Assembly: GCA_033030425.1 (NCBI GenBank)
Contig: JAUFSD010000012.1
Location: 682,001-746,000, forward strand
Direction of reading: 5' to 3'
Length of the DNA: 64,000 nt
Source of the DNA: Verpa conica
Lineage: Eukaryota; Ascomycota; Pezizomycetes; Pezizales; Morchellaceae
Shown here: positions 35,187 through 47,991 of the stretch, piece after piece
Layout of the letters: each line of letters opens with the position of its first letter
Position numbering within the stretch: position 1 is the first letter of the stretch
The notes under the pieces: generated by a model
Database searches by the model: none
What the model was told of the DNA's origin: nothing
What the model saw: the letters and a program-made list of their open reading frames with translations, nothing else
Program-made: the position numbers and the translations under genes

Positions 35187-36176
35187 TGTTTTTCTTTGGT
35201 TTGTTCGTTGTTGACAGATAGGAGGAACGTTGTTGCTAGGCAGCATGACGTGCATTTCGCGCCACGTTACAGTTGGTACTAGCAGCACAGGCCATCTCAC
35301 GGCCAGATCCCAAGATAACTGGAATTCCCCGCATTATTCACCTAGGTCACCAGAGTCTCCCTGAGCTAGAGAAAACGGGGCTCGCCTAAGCTAATAGGCA
35401 TGGGTACCTAGAGTTCCTCGCAAACTGGTGATCTAATGAAACCTTTGTATAAGACAGAGGGTTCGGCCCCGGTGTGGAATAGGCTTTACTCCTGCTAGCT
35501 CTCGTCATTCGACTAACTAAAGATACCGTAACCGTAAACACATACATATATATTACAGATGTATTACATACATATTGTAATCGACTAAGACAAGTCGCCA
35601 CAGCGCATAATATCCATACACAGTCGACACCACCATATATCGCTCGAGGTTTTTGCGTACAGCGGAAGTAGTCGGATGCAACTCCATGTAGTCTTCCATC
35701 AGCACAAGAGCTCCTAATAAAAACAGCCAAAACACCCTTGACAAACAGTTCAAACAAACGCTGCTGCCCGTATTCCCGGGGACTATACCCGGAAGATTAG
35801 AATAGAAGAAGTTGGCTGGACAGAGCTCTATGATTTGTAAAACAGGCTGTAAGGCAAGAGTTATACAAAACACTATTCAGACATGGCATATAGCGGAAGG
35901 TATGGCTATACATGTCTAAAGTCTATTACATACAGCTCAAAATTCGTGTCAATTTCTGTCATGAAGCTAGCTAGGCACGCCAACCCCCACCCATAAAATA
36001 AAACCGCAATTAGCCGGTTAACAACAGTCACTAACATCTACCATGCCCGTGGGAAGGCTCCCGCAAAAAGAAAAATTAATATTAAAGGGGAAAAAAAGAT
36101 CGTACGGCAAACTATAAGTGAGAAAGAGGTGAAGCCCATATAGAAAGAAGAGAAAAGAAAAGAAAATTAAAACCCA
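35187..36176. other. intergenic, upstream of CWF19
   Basis: Just under 1 kb between CWF19 and the vezatin-like stop codon. Minus-strand frames at 35386-35757 and 35553-35873 have no recognised domain. The region near 36060-36170 is A-rich, probably the 3' flank of the vezatin-like gene. Confidence 0.5.
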
Positions 36177-38353
36177 TTAAGCACTCAAATTACGGTTTAC
36201 AATCCTTTTCCGGGCTGGGGGCCGATTAACGAGTACTGACTGTAGCTCCTTTTGCAATGCAATCCCGGCTTCCAACCTTTTCTTTTGGTCTATGGCCCTA
36301 GTCCTTTCTTCTTGGACCTTTAGAATCCTTTCCTCTCGGGTCATCATGCTTCGAGGTCTTGGCGTAGAAACCGCTTCATAGACTTCTTCAACTTCCGAAT
36401 CATGCTCGCCCTTGTCCTCTATTGTAGGTGTGAACAAACCCAAACCCGTAGTATCTTCCACCCACCCAGAATCTTTATTAAATGTCATCGAGTTTCTAGG
36501 TGTTTCACCCACAAGGGTTGCCCCGCTGAGAGATTCCGGTGATTTTGATTGAGGTGAGTTCCGGTCTAGGTTCATTGCGAGAAACGAGCGGCCATCCTCC
36601 CACTCGCTTACTAGAGCATGCAAATCAGAACCGATAGAATCGTAGTGTGCAATCAGCTCAGGGGCAAAATCGCTAAAATCTTGAGAATCACGTGAATTGC
36701 GGTCCGATTCTTCTCTAAGGACGTGCATTTTGGCTTGGAGACCCCTGAGGGCTTGTGAAAGCGAGTTGAGTTTTCGAAGTTGGCCTCGATAACGTTCGTT
36801 TTCAGGGGATGAGGTAGACAGTTTAGGTGTGGGAGGGATAATAAACTCTACATTCAATGTCAGCTTGCTTTTTTTTCTTTCTTTTCATGGTACAAGTCAA
36901 GATTGAAATAGTTATACCAACCTTCTTCCTCACTCAATATCCTCTTTAATTCACTCCCAAGCTCTCCCATTAAATTCCCCAAAGCTTGTAATTGCTTGAC
37001 CACGACACGCCACTTGTTGTAATCGGGGTGGGCCCCGTCAGCATCGACTGCCAAAAAGCAACATAGAAGTATCCGTCGGGTAGTATGGAGCCGGTGGAGT
37101 AAGCTCTTCAAAGCCTTTAAGCTTTCCATGTCATCAAACTCGTCCTTGCTAATCCCGATCTCCATGTTCCCCACATCTTCTCTTTGAATATCATATATAT
37201 CATAATATTTCTCTAAATCAACTTCCTGAGTAAGATTTCGAAGTGATATACACGTTCTAATGTGGGGTGGGATCCCCAATGTGAGGGCCGATAGAATTGA
37301 ACGCCGTAACCTGGCGCACCGTCGAGTCTGACTATCCATCTCTAGTCGAGTGATGGGGGGCAGAGGCGTGCTACTATAAAACTTGTCAGTAACATATAAC
37401 CCGCACCAACCCCTCAGGGTCTAATCTTAAGATCGTATAAAGACCCAAGGACTCACAGTCTGTATCCCCTAGATACCAACTCCACCTCCTGGATCAGTGT
37501 CACAGCGTTTGATGCTAGAACATCGAATGACTGGCTATTTTGGACAAATAACGTCGCAAATTCAATAGCCTTAGACCTCAGCGAGCGTAGCCATGTTCGC
37601 CTTGCGTGAGCAAACAAGAATATTGCCACCATCAATGATAGCAACAGCGCTGCAATCGCTCTTCCTTTCCCTATCCCACTACTCCCGTTACCACCTCTCA
37701 AGACCCAAGCTAGCAGTAACGAAATTGCGAGGACAAATCCTCCACTACCCGCCCAGTATCGACTTTTTGCGTACTGGGATGCAAAAATATCAGACGAGGC
37801 ATCTTCGTCTAAGCACGGAGAATCTTCCCCGGATTTCCGATCGTAATGGGAGACATTGACGTGCTCATTAAGGAGCTGCGATGCAACAATTACATAGCGG
37901 AACCGCTCCAAGAACCTCGCATTCTCAGATCTACTTAACCGGGAATCTACAGCTTTCTAAATGTACCAGTTAGCCCCACCAGTAAGATATTGGGCTGAGA
38001 GACCTATGTGCCAAACAGGCAGCAAGGAACTTACAGAGAAGAGCTCATAGAACTTCGCCTTCCGCGCCCATCCGGGCTCTCCCATGTTCAACTTCAATCC
38101 CTTAGCCGTGATACGTGTTCTGGCCGACGACAATGGTGGTGCGAAATGGTGATATTCATCCGCTGGATCCGATAATTGAGGTTCCACAACCCAGTCGGCC
38201 ACATTCTCTCCGTTTCCTGTATTAAACACGCGCATACGCGAACGATAAGCTGAGTTCCTTTGGCGAGTAATCGCAGGCTGCACCGTCAAATCTAGGAAAC
38301 AAACCTTCAAGGTACTCTGCCAATGGTGAATCTGCAAATACTATGGACTCCAT
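36177..38353 (-). CDS. fungal vezatin-domain membrane protein (myosin-binding, peroxisome-inheritance type)
   Basis: Five exons on the minus strand: 38353-38305, 38216-38035, 37956-37457, 37373-36922 and 36847-36177; 617 residues. The start MESIVFADSPLAEYLEG is the one I recall for this ascomycete family, whose Pfam domain is described as a myosin-binding motif of peroxisomes (vezatin, related to yeast Inp2). Two hydrophobic segments lie close together at about 145-164 (YWAGSGGFVLAISLLLAWVL) and 176-193 (RAIAALLLSLMVAIFLFA), followed by charged RRTWLRSLRSK. C-terminal helices (RGQLRKLNSLSQALRGLQAK; TREERILKVQEERTRAIDQK) look like coiled coil. The expected role, binding the class V myosin to a membrane organelle, is family inference. 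The upstream region has a CTCC/CCTC-rich tract at about 38406-38440. Confidence 0.85.
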
Positions 38354-40403
38354 GAAGAAGATGGTGGAGATGATGCGGAGCTAGTTTACAGCTTCTTGTT
38401 GCATAGGGAAGCTCTCTCTCCCTCCCTCCCTCTCCCTCTCTCTTTTGGAGCTGTCGCGGAAGCCGGAGCTGCACGGGTTTGCACGGACCAGTTCAGTGCG
38501 GGCCAGTTCACTTGTCACTCCACTAAAGAGTAAATGAGAAACACCAATAAATCAAAGACGATAGAGACGACAGAGACGACAGGAACAAATGAGCCCACGT
38601 GTTCACATTTTCAGTCAAGGAAAACCTCTTCCCACACAAACCCCACATCCATATCCACATCTCACCTCTCCCTCCTTTTTTTAATTGGCATCACAGCTGC
38701 ATCGGCTAACATAATTACCCTGACGACAAACTTCCCACCCTTGTCAAAAGCAGCTTCAGGAAGGTGAGCTCCAAGGGTCTCAATTCACCTACAATCCTTC
38801 AAATTCTATCATTAACCTCTCTTCAGCTGCTCAATCATGGTTGTACGAGGGCCCAAAATCTATTTATTATAGCTACCTAATGCCTATGTAAAGGATCTAA
38901 TGAGTTTCATGAAACTCCAAGTAACCTCTCCCCGCTTTTGCCGGGGAATCACAACTAAGCCCCGTCCAATACAAGGGCGGTGCACGCTTACTACGTGGCG
39001 AATAACAATGCGATTCTTCAACCTCTAGGATGACAAAATCTTAGTGGACGCCCACCGTCCGTCTTACATAGCACCTATGACCTAAAAATCCACGTATGTC
39101 ATAATCCATCCGTTAATCACTCACCTCAGGGCGTTCTCGACGGTTCTTTAGACTACTTCTGCTTATTACTTCGCTACTGATTTGTAAATTAGATCCAATT
39201 ATCCAAGGCTGAATTCAAGCTAGGACCTTGATTAACTCTTGACCCATTAGATCTCTTAGATATAATGTTGTACGATATATGGGCTCCTGTCAAATACCCA
39301 TGCTGCTTTTTGCTTTCCTCATATGTCCAGATGTTTTTTAGTTACCATTTCTAGGCTAACTATCATATAGTAGCTACATGTATCTATGTGCATATTGTGA
39401 TCCAACTGAGTCAGGAGGGAGCGGGTTTCTGCCGGAGAAATTTAGGCAAGGCATCTTTAATTCCAGGACATTTTGATCGCATAACTGTCCAACAACTATC
39501 ATCAAAACCAGTATCTCTCACAAACCTGTAACGATTGCGGCTCGAACGCCGTACCGGATCTTGTCACGTCTTATTTACGGGCATCGGCTTTGTGAAACCT
39601 TAAAGCCTGGGTTCCACTGTCGTTCCTTGGTCCCGGGACAATCTCTCACGGAAATGCCCAGCAATCGAGTTATGGTTGCATATCTTTCGCTTATGTTCCT
39701 GTCTCACCGAGAACTCGGGTTCTCGCGGCATAGATATGCCGTAGACATACAAGCCCTTACTATCAACGCATATCGAGAAGTTCCTTATGGCCTTTAGCTA
39801 CCAATAAGGCTGTAGGCTGATATATTGAAAATGTCTTTCGTTCCGGAAGAGGATGAAAGCTAGCATGGCACCGGGAACTTGGAGCTACTCAAGAATCACC
39901 CTCCCGGAATGACTCCTCAGGTGTCGATCAAAAAAGATTAATATAGCTATTCCTTCAATAAGGACTGGGTGGCGGTCCAAATGAGATGAGAATATCATCT
40001 AGTTCTTCCAGGAACATACAGAACACGAGAGCCCCACTGCCGATAATGGCTTTCAGCTCCGAGGTGGACCATTTCGTCACTATTCACAATGCGGTCACTA
40101 GGTTTAATGTTTTGGATCTTTGCTTTGTTTGTACGATGCCTTGATGCCCTATACATAAATCTCACCAATATGAGTTCCTATATATAATGGGCCTTGACTT
40201 TCACTTGCCAGAATCTCTAGTTCTAGAAGCAGAAAACACCACAACGATACCTTATCCAAAATACCAAGTCCTCAGGTTCAATTTTATATAGTGAATTCCA
40301 CTCAAATACAAAGTTTCAACCTTTCAAGAGATTTACATCAAACTTCCTCTTATATTCGAGAATATCAAATATTCCCACTTAAATAGTTCATTACACAGTT
40401 CCA
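38354..40403. promoter_or_regulatory. divergent intergenic region, vezatin-like / TPR-like genes
   Basis: Two kilobases between divergent starts. A C/T microsatellite (about 38406-38440) sits in the vezatin-like promoter. Small plus-strand frames at 38534-38767 and 39561-39797 have no known domain and I do not call them. The remainder is unstructured AT-rich DNA. Confidence 0.5.
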
Positions 40404-41325
40404 ATGGAAAAACACGAGCAGCTCATCTCCAGTGCCAAAGCAGGGCTTTCGAGTGTTCGAACCACACTCCGCAGTAACCCCTCTCGCTGGAGAGAATGCA
40501 CAGGTACAGTTCACACATGTGTCGGCAATATTGAGACCAGTCGTATCATGTTGGACACAAACCGACTAGATGAAAGATTATGGATCATTAGTGAAGTCCA
40601 GGACTTTGCATATTTCGATCCAGACAGCGGTTCAATCACCGAGTTAGCATCGTGGTGCGAGAGAGAGTGGAATAGAGTGTTAGGCAGTGACCCCGCCAAT
40701 ATCGAGGCCTTGAAAGGTATGGCCCGGTTTACTCTGCATTTTCACTTGTAAATACACCGATATTCCTATTACGAAGTGCTTACCATTATGCAGGTCTTGG
40801 TCAGGCATGGCTTTCAAAGGCCCAATACTGGCTTGCTAAGATTCATCAAGAGGAAGGATCGTCTTCCAGTACCGAAGAGGATGATGCAGTAGCAGAGAAA
40901 AGAAGGCATACTTCCAATTATGTTGAGGCCCGTGCGGTCCTCATGCCCGCTGTCGAGTTCTTTGGTAGAGCAGTACAGAATGCGCACAACCGACAGTGTC
41001 TCACTGGAGAACTCCTAGCACTAGTTAGTGGCACCTTTAGTCTTGAAATAACAAGAGCCTCTACTAATCCCAGTCCCATTGCCATAGCGTGCTGAGGCTT
41101 GTATGTCTCTCGGAAACGTCTCCACTATTAAAAATGCACAGCAGCAGTTCAAAGATGCAGTCATTGCATTGAAATCGGCAGAGAAAACTCCTGGTTATAC
41201 CTTACCGTGTCACTTGTCTCAGTGAGTAATATCCGGACTCATCTCATATTTTTTTTGTCGTCAATTCGGGCACTAATATGCGCGTAAGGTACCTTCGGGA
41301 AAACGAATATATTCTCTCCATTTAA
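40404..41325 (+). CDS. conserved ascomycete TPR-like protein of unknown function
   Basis: Four exons, 40404-40716, 40794-41023, 41088-41221 and 41289-41325, give 237 residues with all junctions in frame. The protein is helical: an N-terminal pair (MEKHEQLISSAKAGLSSVRT) is followed by a TPR-like stretch (WNRVLGSDPANIEALKGLGQAWLSKAQYWLAKIHQEEG), a short acidic Ser/Glu insert, then VEARAVLMPAVEFFGRAVQNA, LRAEACMSLGNVS and FKDAVIALKSAEKTPGYTLP. The ending LSQYLRENEYI is reached only by splicing the last intron; otherwise the frame stops right after LSQ. I recall similar unnamed proteins in Aspergillus but no assigned role. No signal peptide or membrane segment. It is next to, but divergent from, the vezatin-like gene. 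Confidence 0.78.
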
Positions 41326-44300
41326 GCAGCCTATAAGGGCAGACCTTACCTTATAATTTGTAAAATCAATGGAGGAACGGAGAACTTGAGGCTTAGCGTT
41401 ATTACCACTGGCAGATTAGATTATTTCATAGATAGTAGAAGTTTTTGATTTATTCATTCGTTTAGTGTTTCTGTACTGCTATAGTTTAGTTTCTAATCTA
41501 TAGCTATCATATATTTATAACCTTCAAATCTTGCTTTACCTTGCCTACATGCATATATCCTTTGAGAGGCGAAGTGGTCTACCGTCCGGATCTCCAATTT
41601 CGAAACCGCTGGGTTTGCGAGAAAGGTAGTACAAAGGGGTAAGGTTTGAACTTCGACATAATAAGCAAGTAATAACAGGTGGGTATAAGAATACTACCCT
41701 GTTTTGACTCTAGACCTTTGTTAACACCGGCTTTTCCCGTTCGATGAGGAAACGGGTTCTTCATGCAGCCACCTTTCTACCCCCGCTTAGTGCTTATGCA
41801 TGCATATAATATTCCAAATCCCGGCTTTTAGTGGGAAAACACCTAGTGTTTAGTAAAAAGCACAAAATGTATCACGAAGTAATTGTGCAGCTATGCATAG
41901 GGTAACTTTCGGAACCACTTGAAAACCATGGTTCCGCCCGGAGTAGGGTCCGGACTCCGGCGCTCATGAAAACAGCAAAGTTTCATGTAACAGCTACTGC
42001 TATTCAGTGCACAGTCTATAAAGAATAACTTATACGAACCGCACTTACATCTCCGATGACCCACTATTCGGGCGGTTACTATAGCTTGGTCTCTACTCTA
42101 TTTTACGAGCATGACATGTCGTCTAGAGTTCTCAGGGTTAGGGATTTCTCGGCTTCTAAGGCGGTGCAGTCCGTAGCCTCGCTTGATTTTACTTATGTCA
42201 TATTGTGGCGGTGCATATTCACAAAATAAGGTTTGATTCCAAGTTCCGGGGAAGGGTAACAAGATTCCCCTGGAGATCTATGGAGATTCCCGCGTCGCTG
42301 CATGGCAATCGCGACGTTGGCTTTCCTGGTTCCTGTCTCAGGTTGTCTGATTCAGTCATAGAGCATAGCCACATCGCATATGGCTGGCCTTTCGTATCTT
42401 CGGTACCTTCGGGTCATACAAGGCTGCAGATGGTCACCGGTTACATTTTTCGCACCCTCAACCTGATCGCTGGGCTCGCCTCAAAACCAGGTATATCTCG
42501 TCTGGATACCTCGGTAAGCATGCATGCGATCTTACACCCTATAAATACAGTCCTTTAAATCTTTCTTTTACCTGGCGTTTAGTTGCAGGGAGGCTTTGCA
42601 CTCCCAAGCCCGGTTTCCGACGTTCAAGATTTGCTTGGCCTTTGCACGTGCCGTATTGAAGAAAACGAGGCTGAGCCACTGAACTGGACTATTTTCTTTC
42701 GAAGGAAGAAACCGCATATTCTAGCTCTGTAACGTGACTATGGGGGAATAGGAGCAATAATGTCGGTAGATAAACTACACTTTTGAGATAGGCCCTAATT
42801 CCTCATTTTTTGATAGTAATCAGTATAAAGATTAGAAGAATTAAGCATTCCTTACCAATCAACCTGGTATACTGTGGATCTAGAATTGACCCCTTCCTTC
42901 AGAGATTAATCAGATAGGAATTCGTTTCTCAAACAAGTTTGTGCGAGAAGGCCGTTAGTGAGTTTTCAGGGCATAGATGCAAGCACTCCCACATTATATA
43001 TAAGCAGCTGCACTAGTTCTTAGAGGCCCTACTATTTTGGCAACGTTGGGCTAAGATACTTCTGGAATCTTTTTCTTAGAACATATACCTCGGTAAGAGG
43101 TGTATCAATTTTATGACATACGTAGTAGAGAGTGACTGTAGAATATATACATACTGAATAGCCCTTAATAATTATGTGCAATATTGGCAGTCCGAGTGAT
43201 AGATTGTGATAACATACTTATGCGGTCTAGATCATGTAGACTACACCCGCATCTTTACATTTGCTATCTTCATTTAAAATATAGGCTCGATAGTATATAT
43301 TCCAAATGACTCAAACAATGCACTATTAGTAGAACTTGTATTCTAACCTTCCTAATTCTTCTATTCATTCTCCAGATATCTTAGAAAGAAGAGAATTTAT
43401 TTTACGAATAGTAGTGATATCGCTACAACACTAGCATATGATTTGACCTACTAGAAGCCATCCCAAATTAGGCTCAAGAGAACCATAACCCAGCTCACTC
43501 TACAAAATTTGAACCCTAGTTTTTCTAAAAGGAGAATTTTTTTAAGAGCAATTTCCCGATATCACTACAACGTAATTCCTAGTAACCTAGATAAATTCTT
43601 GACCTCTTACAAGCCTTTCACTTTATACTCTTTCTTATCTACTCTAGAGATAATACTGGAACTAGCTGCTTGTGAGTAGCGATAATATCAATAATAAAAA
43701 GAGTCTCTCGCTCCCGCACTAGTTATTGATTATCCCGCAACTCTTGAATAAGACATTTAGATCTCCTCAAAAGAAGCAGCCTTCTAACTAAATCGAACAA
43801 TCTCTTGGAACATATTTTAGTTTTTAGAGTTTTGACATTCACCATATCGATAGTGAGAATGGAAGAGCAAATGTGTCAAAATTCAATTTCCAACCAGTGA
43901 TAAAAGCATAGACCAACATTCTCGAATACAGTATAAAGCCGGATTACCTGTCTAGGATACTATGATGGTCCGCAATTAGCCCACTGGTGGGCTAACACAA
44001 ATACCTCAGACATACCTGTGCCGCTAATTCTAATCTTGGCCCTGCCTTTCTCTTTAGGGATAGTAGCTAAGAATCGGGCATTCAAGCTTCAAGTGGCTTA
44101 CCATAGCTCAAGGGCTCATGTAATTAACGGGGGGGGAGCTTCAAGTGGCCCCTCGATCAAATATAATAGTGGATTACATGTAGTTATATTGTTGGCGATC
44201 AGGATGATCCGGAACTTCCGAAGTACCTATACGTGCTTGACAACCATTGAACCTGAAGCAATTCTCACAACACTACACTAAAGATGTACCTGAAATAGCC

Positions 44301-46118
44301 TAAATTATGATATACACCTTAGTTTAGATTTAGGTATTGTTTAAAAAATTTCAATATTAATTTTGTGCTTCTCATAGCTATGTTATGATGATTACTTTGG
44401 TTGCTATGTACCTCTGGGCTTCGGATCGTCCTGATCGCTAATAATACCACTGGTAGTATTCTAATTGGCAGATTCTTATATATGTCTCACTTAAAAATAG
44501 CAGAATACTTTGATTGTGGTTCATAATGGTATTGTAGGCAGGTGGTCTGGTTTTATACTGTATTCCAGTATCTTGGTCCATACTTTTACTACCAGTGGGA
44601 TTTTTTAACATATTTAACATCCCATAAAGAATCAATCGATATAAGTTTCAATTATTCTAACCACACCAACAGACGAAACCCCCTCCCATAGATTCTCGTA
44701 GTAGTTCTTAACGAAGTTCCTTTTAACTGTGGTGCGAGCATCGTTACCCACACTCTATATTTTAAAGCCGCCCTCTCCTCGCAAGACCAAAGTCTAGGCG
44801 AATTTTTGTAGTAGGGTTGGACAATGCACATAAATTCTTATACTCTTGTACGAAAAAGGACAAATCTTACTATTAGAGTAGATAGTAGTCATCAACTAGG
44901 ATTATTATACAGGGCATAAAAGAACTTAAATACCCCCTAAAATACTTGGTGATATTGTTGAACCTTCGGTCTCATCTCATTGCTTTTGCCAGTTCTCAGA
45001 AAAGAAAAGGAATAGAGACTAGGGCCCCAGTTCTACGGAGAGCAGTTGTACTCTCCCTAAAACCAATTACATGTAAGGTCTCAATTAGTGTAACCCGATT
45101 AGTCATTAGTGAACTCAGGTAATAATATAGAAAATCGCTCCACTAAGATATCTGGTTATAATACAGTACCATTAATACTAATACCCTAGTACCCGCCTAG
45201 AAACCTAGAATCTATAGCTACAATATACATCCTGTCACATCTAACTCGAGGGACTCTATTAAATAGTGTTAAGCTGGAGTGTCCTAATAAGGATATTGAG
45301 TTTCTAGATGAGTGGCTCTAGTATACATACGTAATACTTGTAATAAATAAAGCTACCTAAATGGGAAAAAGTGACTGTATAATATCTGTATTTATGGATA
45401 GTCCAGTTTGTTGGTAAACCTCTAGTTTAATTAAAGCGGGAAGATGGTTGCTTGACATCGTCTAGTTAGTTGTCCTGGCCAGTAATCCCAGTCATATGTA
45501 CTATATATAATTCATAGTACCACCTCTTGAAGTGATGTGATAGGGTTAAGGTTTGTAGGCTGTTCTTGCTACACTCTAGATGTTAGTGCAGTACTAGGTA
45601 AGCAGATATTATGAGCTTAAGTTATAGCCGTAGGGAAAGCACGGTGTCGCGATGTAATCATAGGGTTACTATCCACTAGCCATTACGCTAGTTCGGATTT
45701 TCAGAGTAATATGCCACAGTAGAAATTTATCTGCATCTCTTTGAATCAAATTCACCAGTAGTTGTTTACCATAACCCTATTCTTAAAATACCAAACTCCT
45801 CGCTAGACCCGGCCTCGAAAAGTGCCCACCTTAAAAGAGACGTCAAACAAAGTAAACCCAAGTCGAGCCAGCTGAAAAAGATACACCGGCTAAGTAGAAA
45901 TCAAACGCCAAAGACTTAATAGTCTTGTAGGAAAAAAAATAAAGGAGTTTTCGCTTTTGATCCAATTCGTATGTTCTGTCTCCAAAAAAATAAACCAATG
46001 AAAAGTAAAATCATAAAATACGAATCAATATGTGAGTAATATATAAAGAAGTAAAATGATAAAAGAAACGGTGTACCATAAATAGCCCGCTAGCTTCCCT
46101 ATAAAACTGTACACTTAC
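41326..46118. other. 4.8-kb gene-poor AT-rich region
   Basis: No gene supported. The longest frames (41579-41764 minus, 42205-42558 plus, 44018-44281 plus) have no recognisable domain. A diverged direct repeat lies at about 43384-43460 and 43525-43614, sharing GATATCxCTACAAC and ACAAGCC/AGAAGCC ends. A near-perfect 20-bp palindrome, TTAGCCCACT-GGTGGGCTAA, is at 43977-43996. The sequence looks like old decayed repeats. Confidence 0.5.
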
Positions 46119-47568
46119 CTACCTTGCATGGTTTACCAGAGCCTCAAATAGGTCCTCTGGGATTTTTCGTACCAGACTAACGGCTACACTTATTATTGTT
46201 TTTGAATTCAACGGCGGGAACTGGCGGAGCAATTTCATAGGACTATCACACAATGTAAAATCAGTATAAGGGGGTGATAAGGTAATATAGAGCCCGAACT
46301 CGAAACTCTAGAAGATAGGTATACCTTTGAGCAGCCAGTAGCTCGTCACGCATAAGCAGTAGCTGTGCCACGACACAGAGAATATTTAAATGCGCGCCAT
46401 ACGCCAGAAGGAAATCCCAAAGCTTTAATACCTCAGGTAGTGGTGGAGTGCAGGCAGAGAGCGTCAAGACAGCTAAATTTTAAAACGATGTCAGGAAAAA
46501 GGCGGAAGAAAGACATAAATGGCTAGCTGTAAACTAACAAGGAAAAGCATATAGCTCAGCCGACAAGAACTTTGCCTGTAGGTGCCCGTAAAGCTTCGGA
46601 TCGACGGTTTCCAAACATTGGTCAACCAGCTGGTATTGCTCGGTATCATGTCAGCAATGGGTTTAACTGGATACGAGAAAGGTCTGCGACGTACTTTTAA
46701 CCCTCTATGAACCCCCTCCATCGTAGGTCTAACATATGCGGGACATTCCCTTTGTATAAACACTGCAAACAGAGAGAATGCCTCCACCTCACTCCTTGCA
46801 GCGTATAGAAACGGTGCAGCAATAACGTTCATTCCTTGTACGTATTGAGCGTCGATACCAGTATCTCGCATTTTCCACTGGAAAGCATTGAGTAGGCGTA
46901 TCAGGGACGCTTCCGATACACGCCGGCGAAACAGTGGATCCGTTGCTAGTGTTCTGAATGTGTCGTTCCGAATTTTCGAGTAGCTACTTGATGCCCCCCG
47001 GCGGACAAGGGAGACATAATCACTTGTTCGCATTGGTGTTACGCCAAGGAGGATCGACCAGATATATATTCGAAGAGGTGACTATAGATATAGAAATCAT
47101 TAATATTTGGGGGGGAGGGGGAATGAAACGACCATGCAACAATCAGTAATCACGTACATTACCGTCAATATCAGCTGTCACACCTTCCGTGAGAATAAGA
47201 TATCGTAGCTCTTGTAACGCTTCAACAAGGGAAGCCGGAGGGTTACTAATGAGACTTTCGATTGTCGCATGTTGTTTAGGATGAAGTATCGCCTGTGATT
47301 GAGCTTTGCGGGCAAACCGCTGGGAATTTTGCTGATGAACTGGGTACTTTGGGCCTTCGAACTGGGATTGTGAGTGTGACCGGGCGCGCGTGTGATTTAA
47401 AGGGTGGTTTGAAATGTTTGCAAGAGTCCGAAGTGTACCATGTGCAGCGACTGTGGGTAATGGTTGTGGTGGGGGGGCAGCACTTGTGTAGTTGCTGTCA
47501 AGGACGGACGAGGAAGCGAATTTCTTGACACGACGGAGTGAGGGTGCAGTGTTCAAGGAGGACGTCAT
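46119..47568 (-). CDS. BUB2: BUB2/Cdc16-type TBC-domain GTPase-activating protein
   Basis: GAP subunit for the Tem1/Spg1 GTPase that restrains mitotic exit or septation, acting at spindle pole bodies with Bfa1/Byr4 (family knowledge). Five minus-strand exons: 47568-47158, 47081-46695, 46629-46539, 46472-46325 and 46242-46119; 386 residues. A Pro/Ser/Gln-rich N-terminal region of about 100 residues precedes IESLISNPPASL and the TBC domain. RIYIWSILLGV is followed by the arginine finger IRNDTFR (174-180) and glutamine finger YVQ (217-219) within AQYVQGMNVIAAPFLY. LVDQCLETVDPKLYGHL and PEVLKLWDFLLAYGAHLNIL follow. Yeast Bub2 (306) and S. pombe Cdc16 (299) lack such a long N-terminus. Introns are 65-82 bp. 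Confidence 0.93.
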
Positions 47569-47991
47569 TGTGGGGGAGGCTGGGTGATGATGTGGATGAT
47601 GTGGATGTCGAGGTCAAAATGAATGTGGAAGTTGAGGGGAGAAGAGAATAGGAGGAGGAGTAAAACTTGATAATCTATAGAGGGAGGGGTTATTATAATG
47701 TTTGAGATATGTCCTTTTTGTTTCCTTCTTTTCTTTCCTTTTCTTTTTCTTAAATGTTCCGGGTAGTGACGTGACTGAAGGGGGTTAAGTGTTGACACTC
47801 GAGTGGTGGATTAATGTCTGAGTGTTGTCGTGATCAACAAAGGGCGGCGGGTAGGTGCCAAGACAACGGCGGATGGCTTGTCTATGCGTCGCCAAGCTTT
47901 CCTTGACAACATCACATCGTCCCTGCAGTCACTCACCCTATACTGTGCAAACCTCCCTCTGACGCTGTTACCCTCCCACAAACCCTTCGTC
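47569..47991. promoter_or_regulatory. divergent promoter, BUB2 / EAF6
   Basis: A 423-bp gap separates the two start codons. It has a GATGTGGATGATGTGGATG repeat near 47590-47610 and an A/G-rich block near 47640-47760. An in-frame start upstream of EAF6 at 47890 (MRRQAF) exists, but the shorter protein fits the family better. Confidence 0.5.

Noticed and set aside
42130..42145. Telomere-like GGGTTAGGG
   Set aside because: Only a single unit here and one near 59528; no array, so no subtelomere claim.
42205..42558. 117-residue plus-strand open frame
   Set aside because: No domain or family resemblance; surrounded by non-coding AT-rich sequence.
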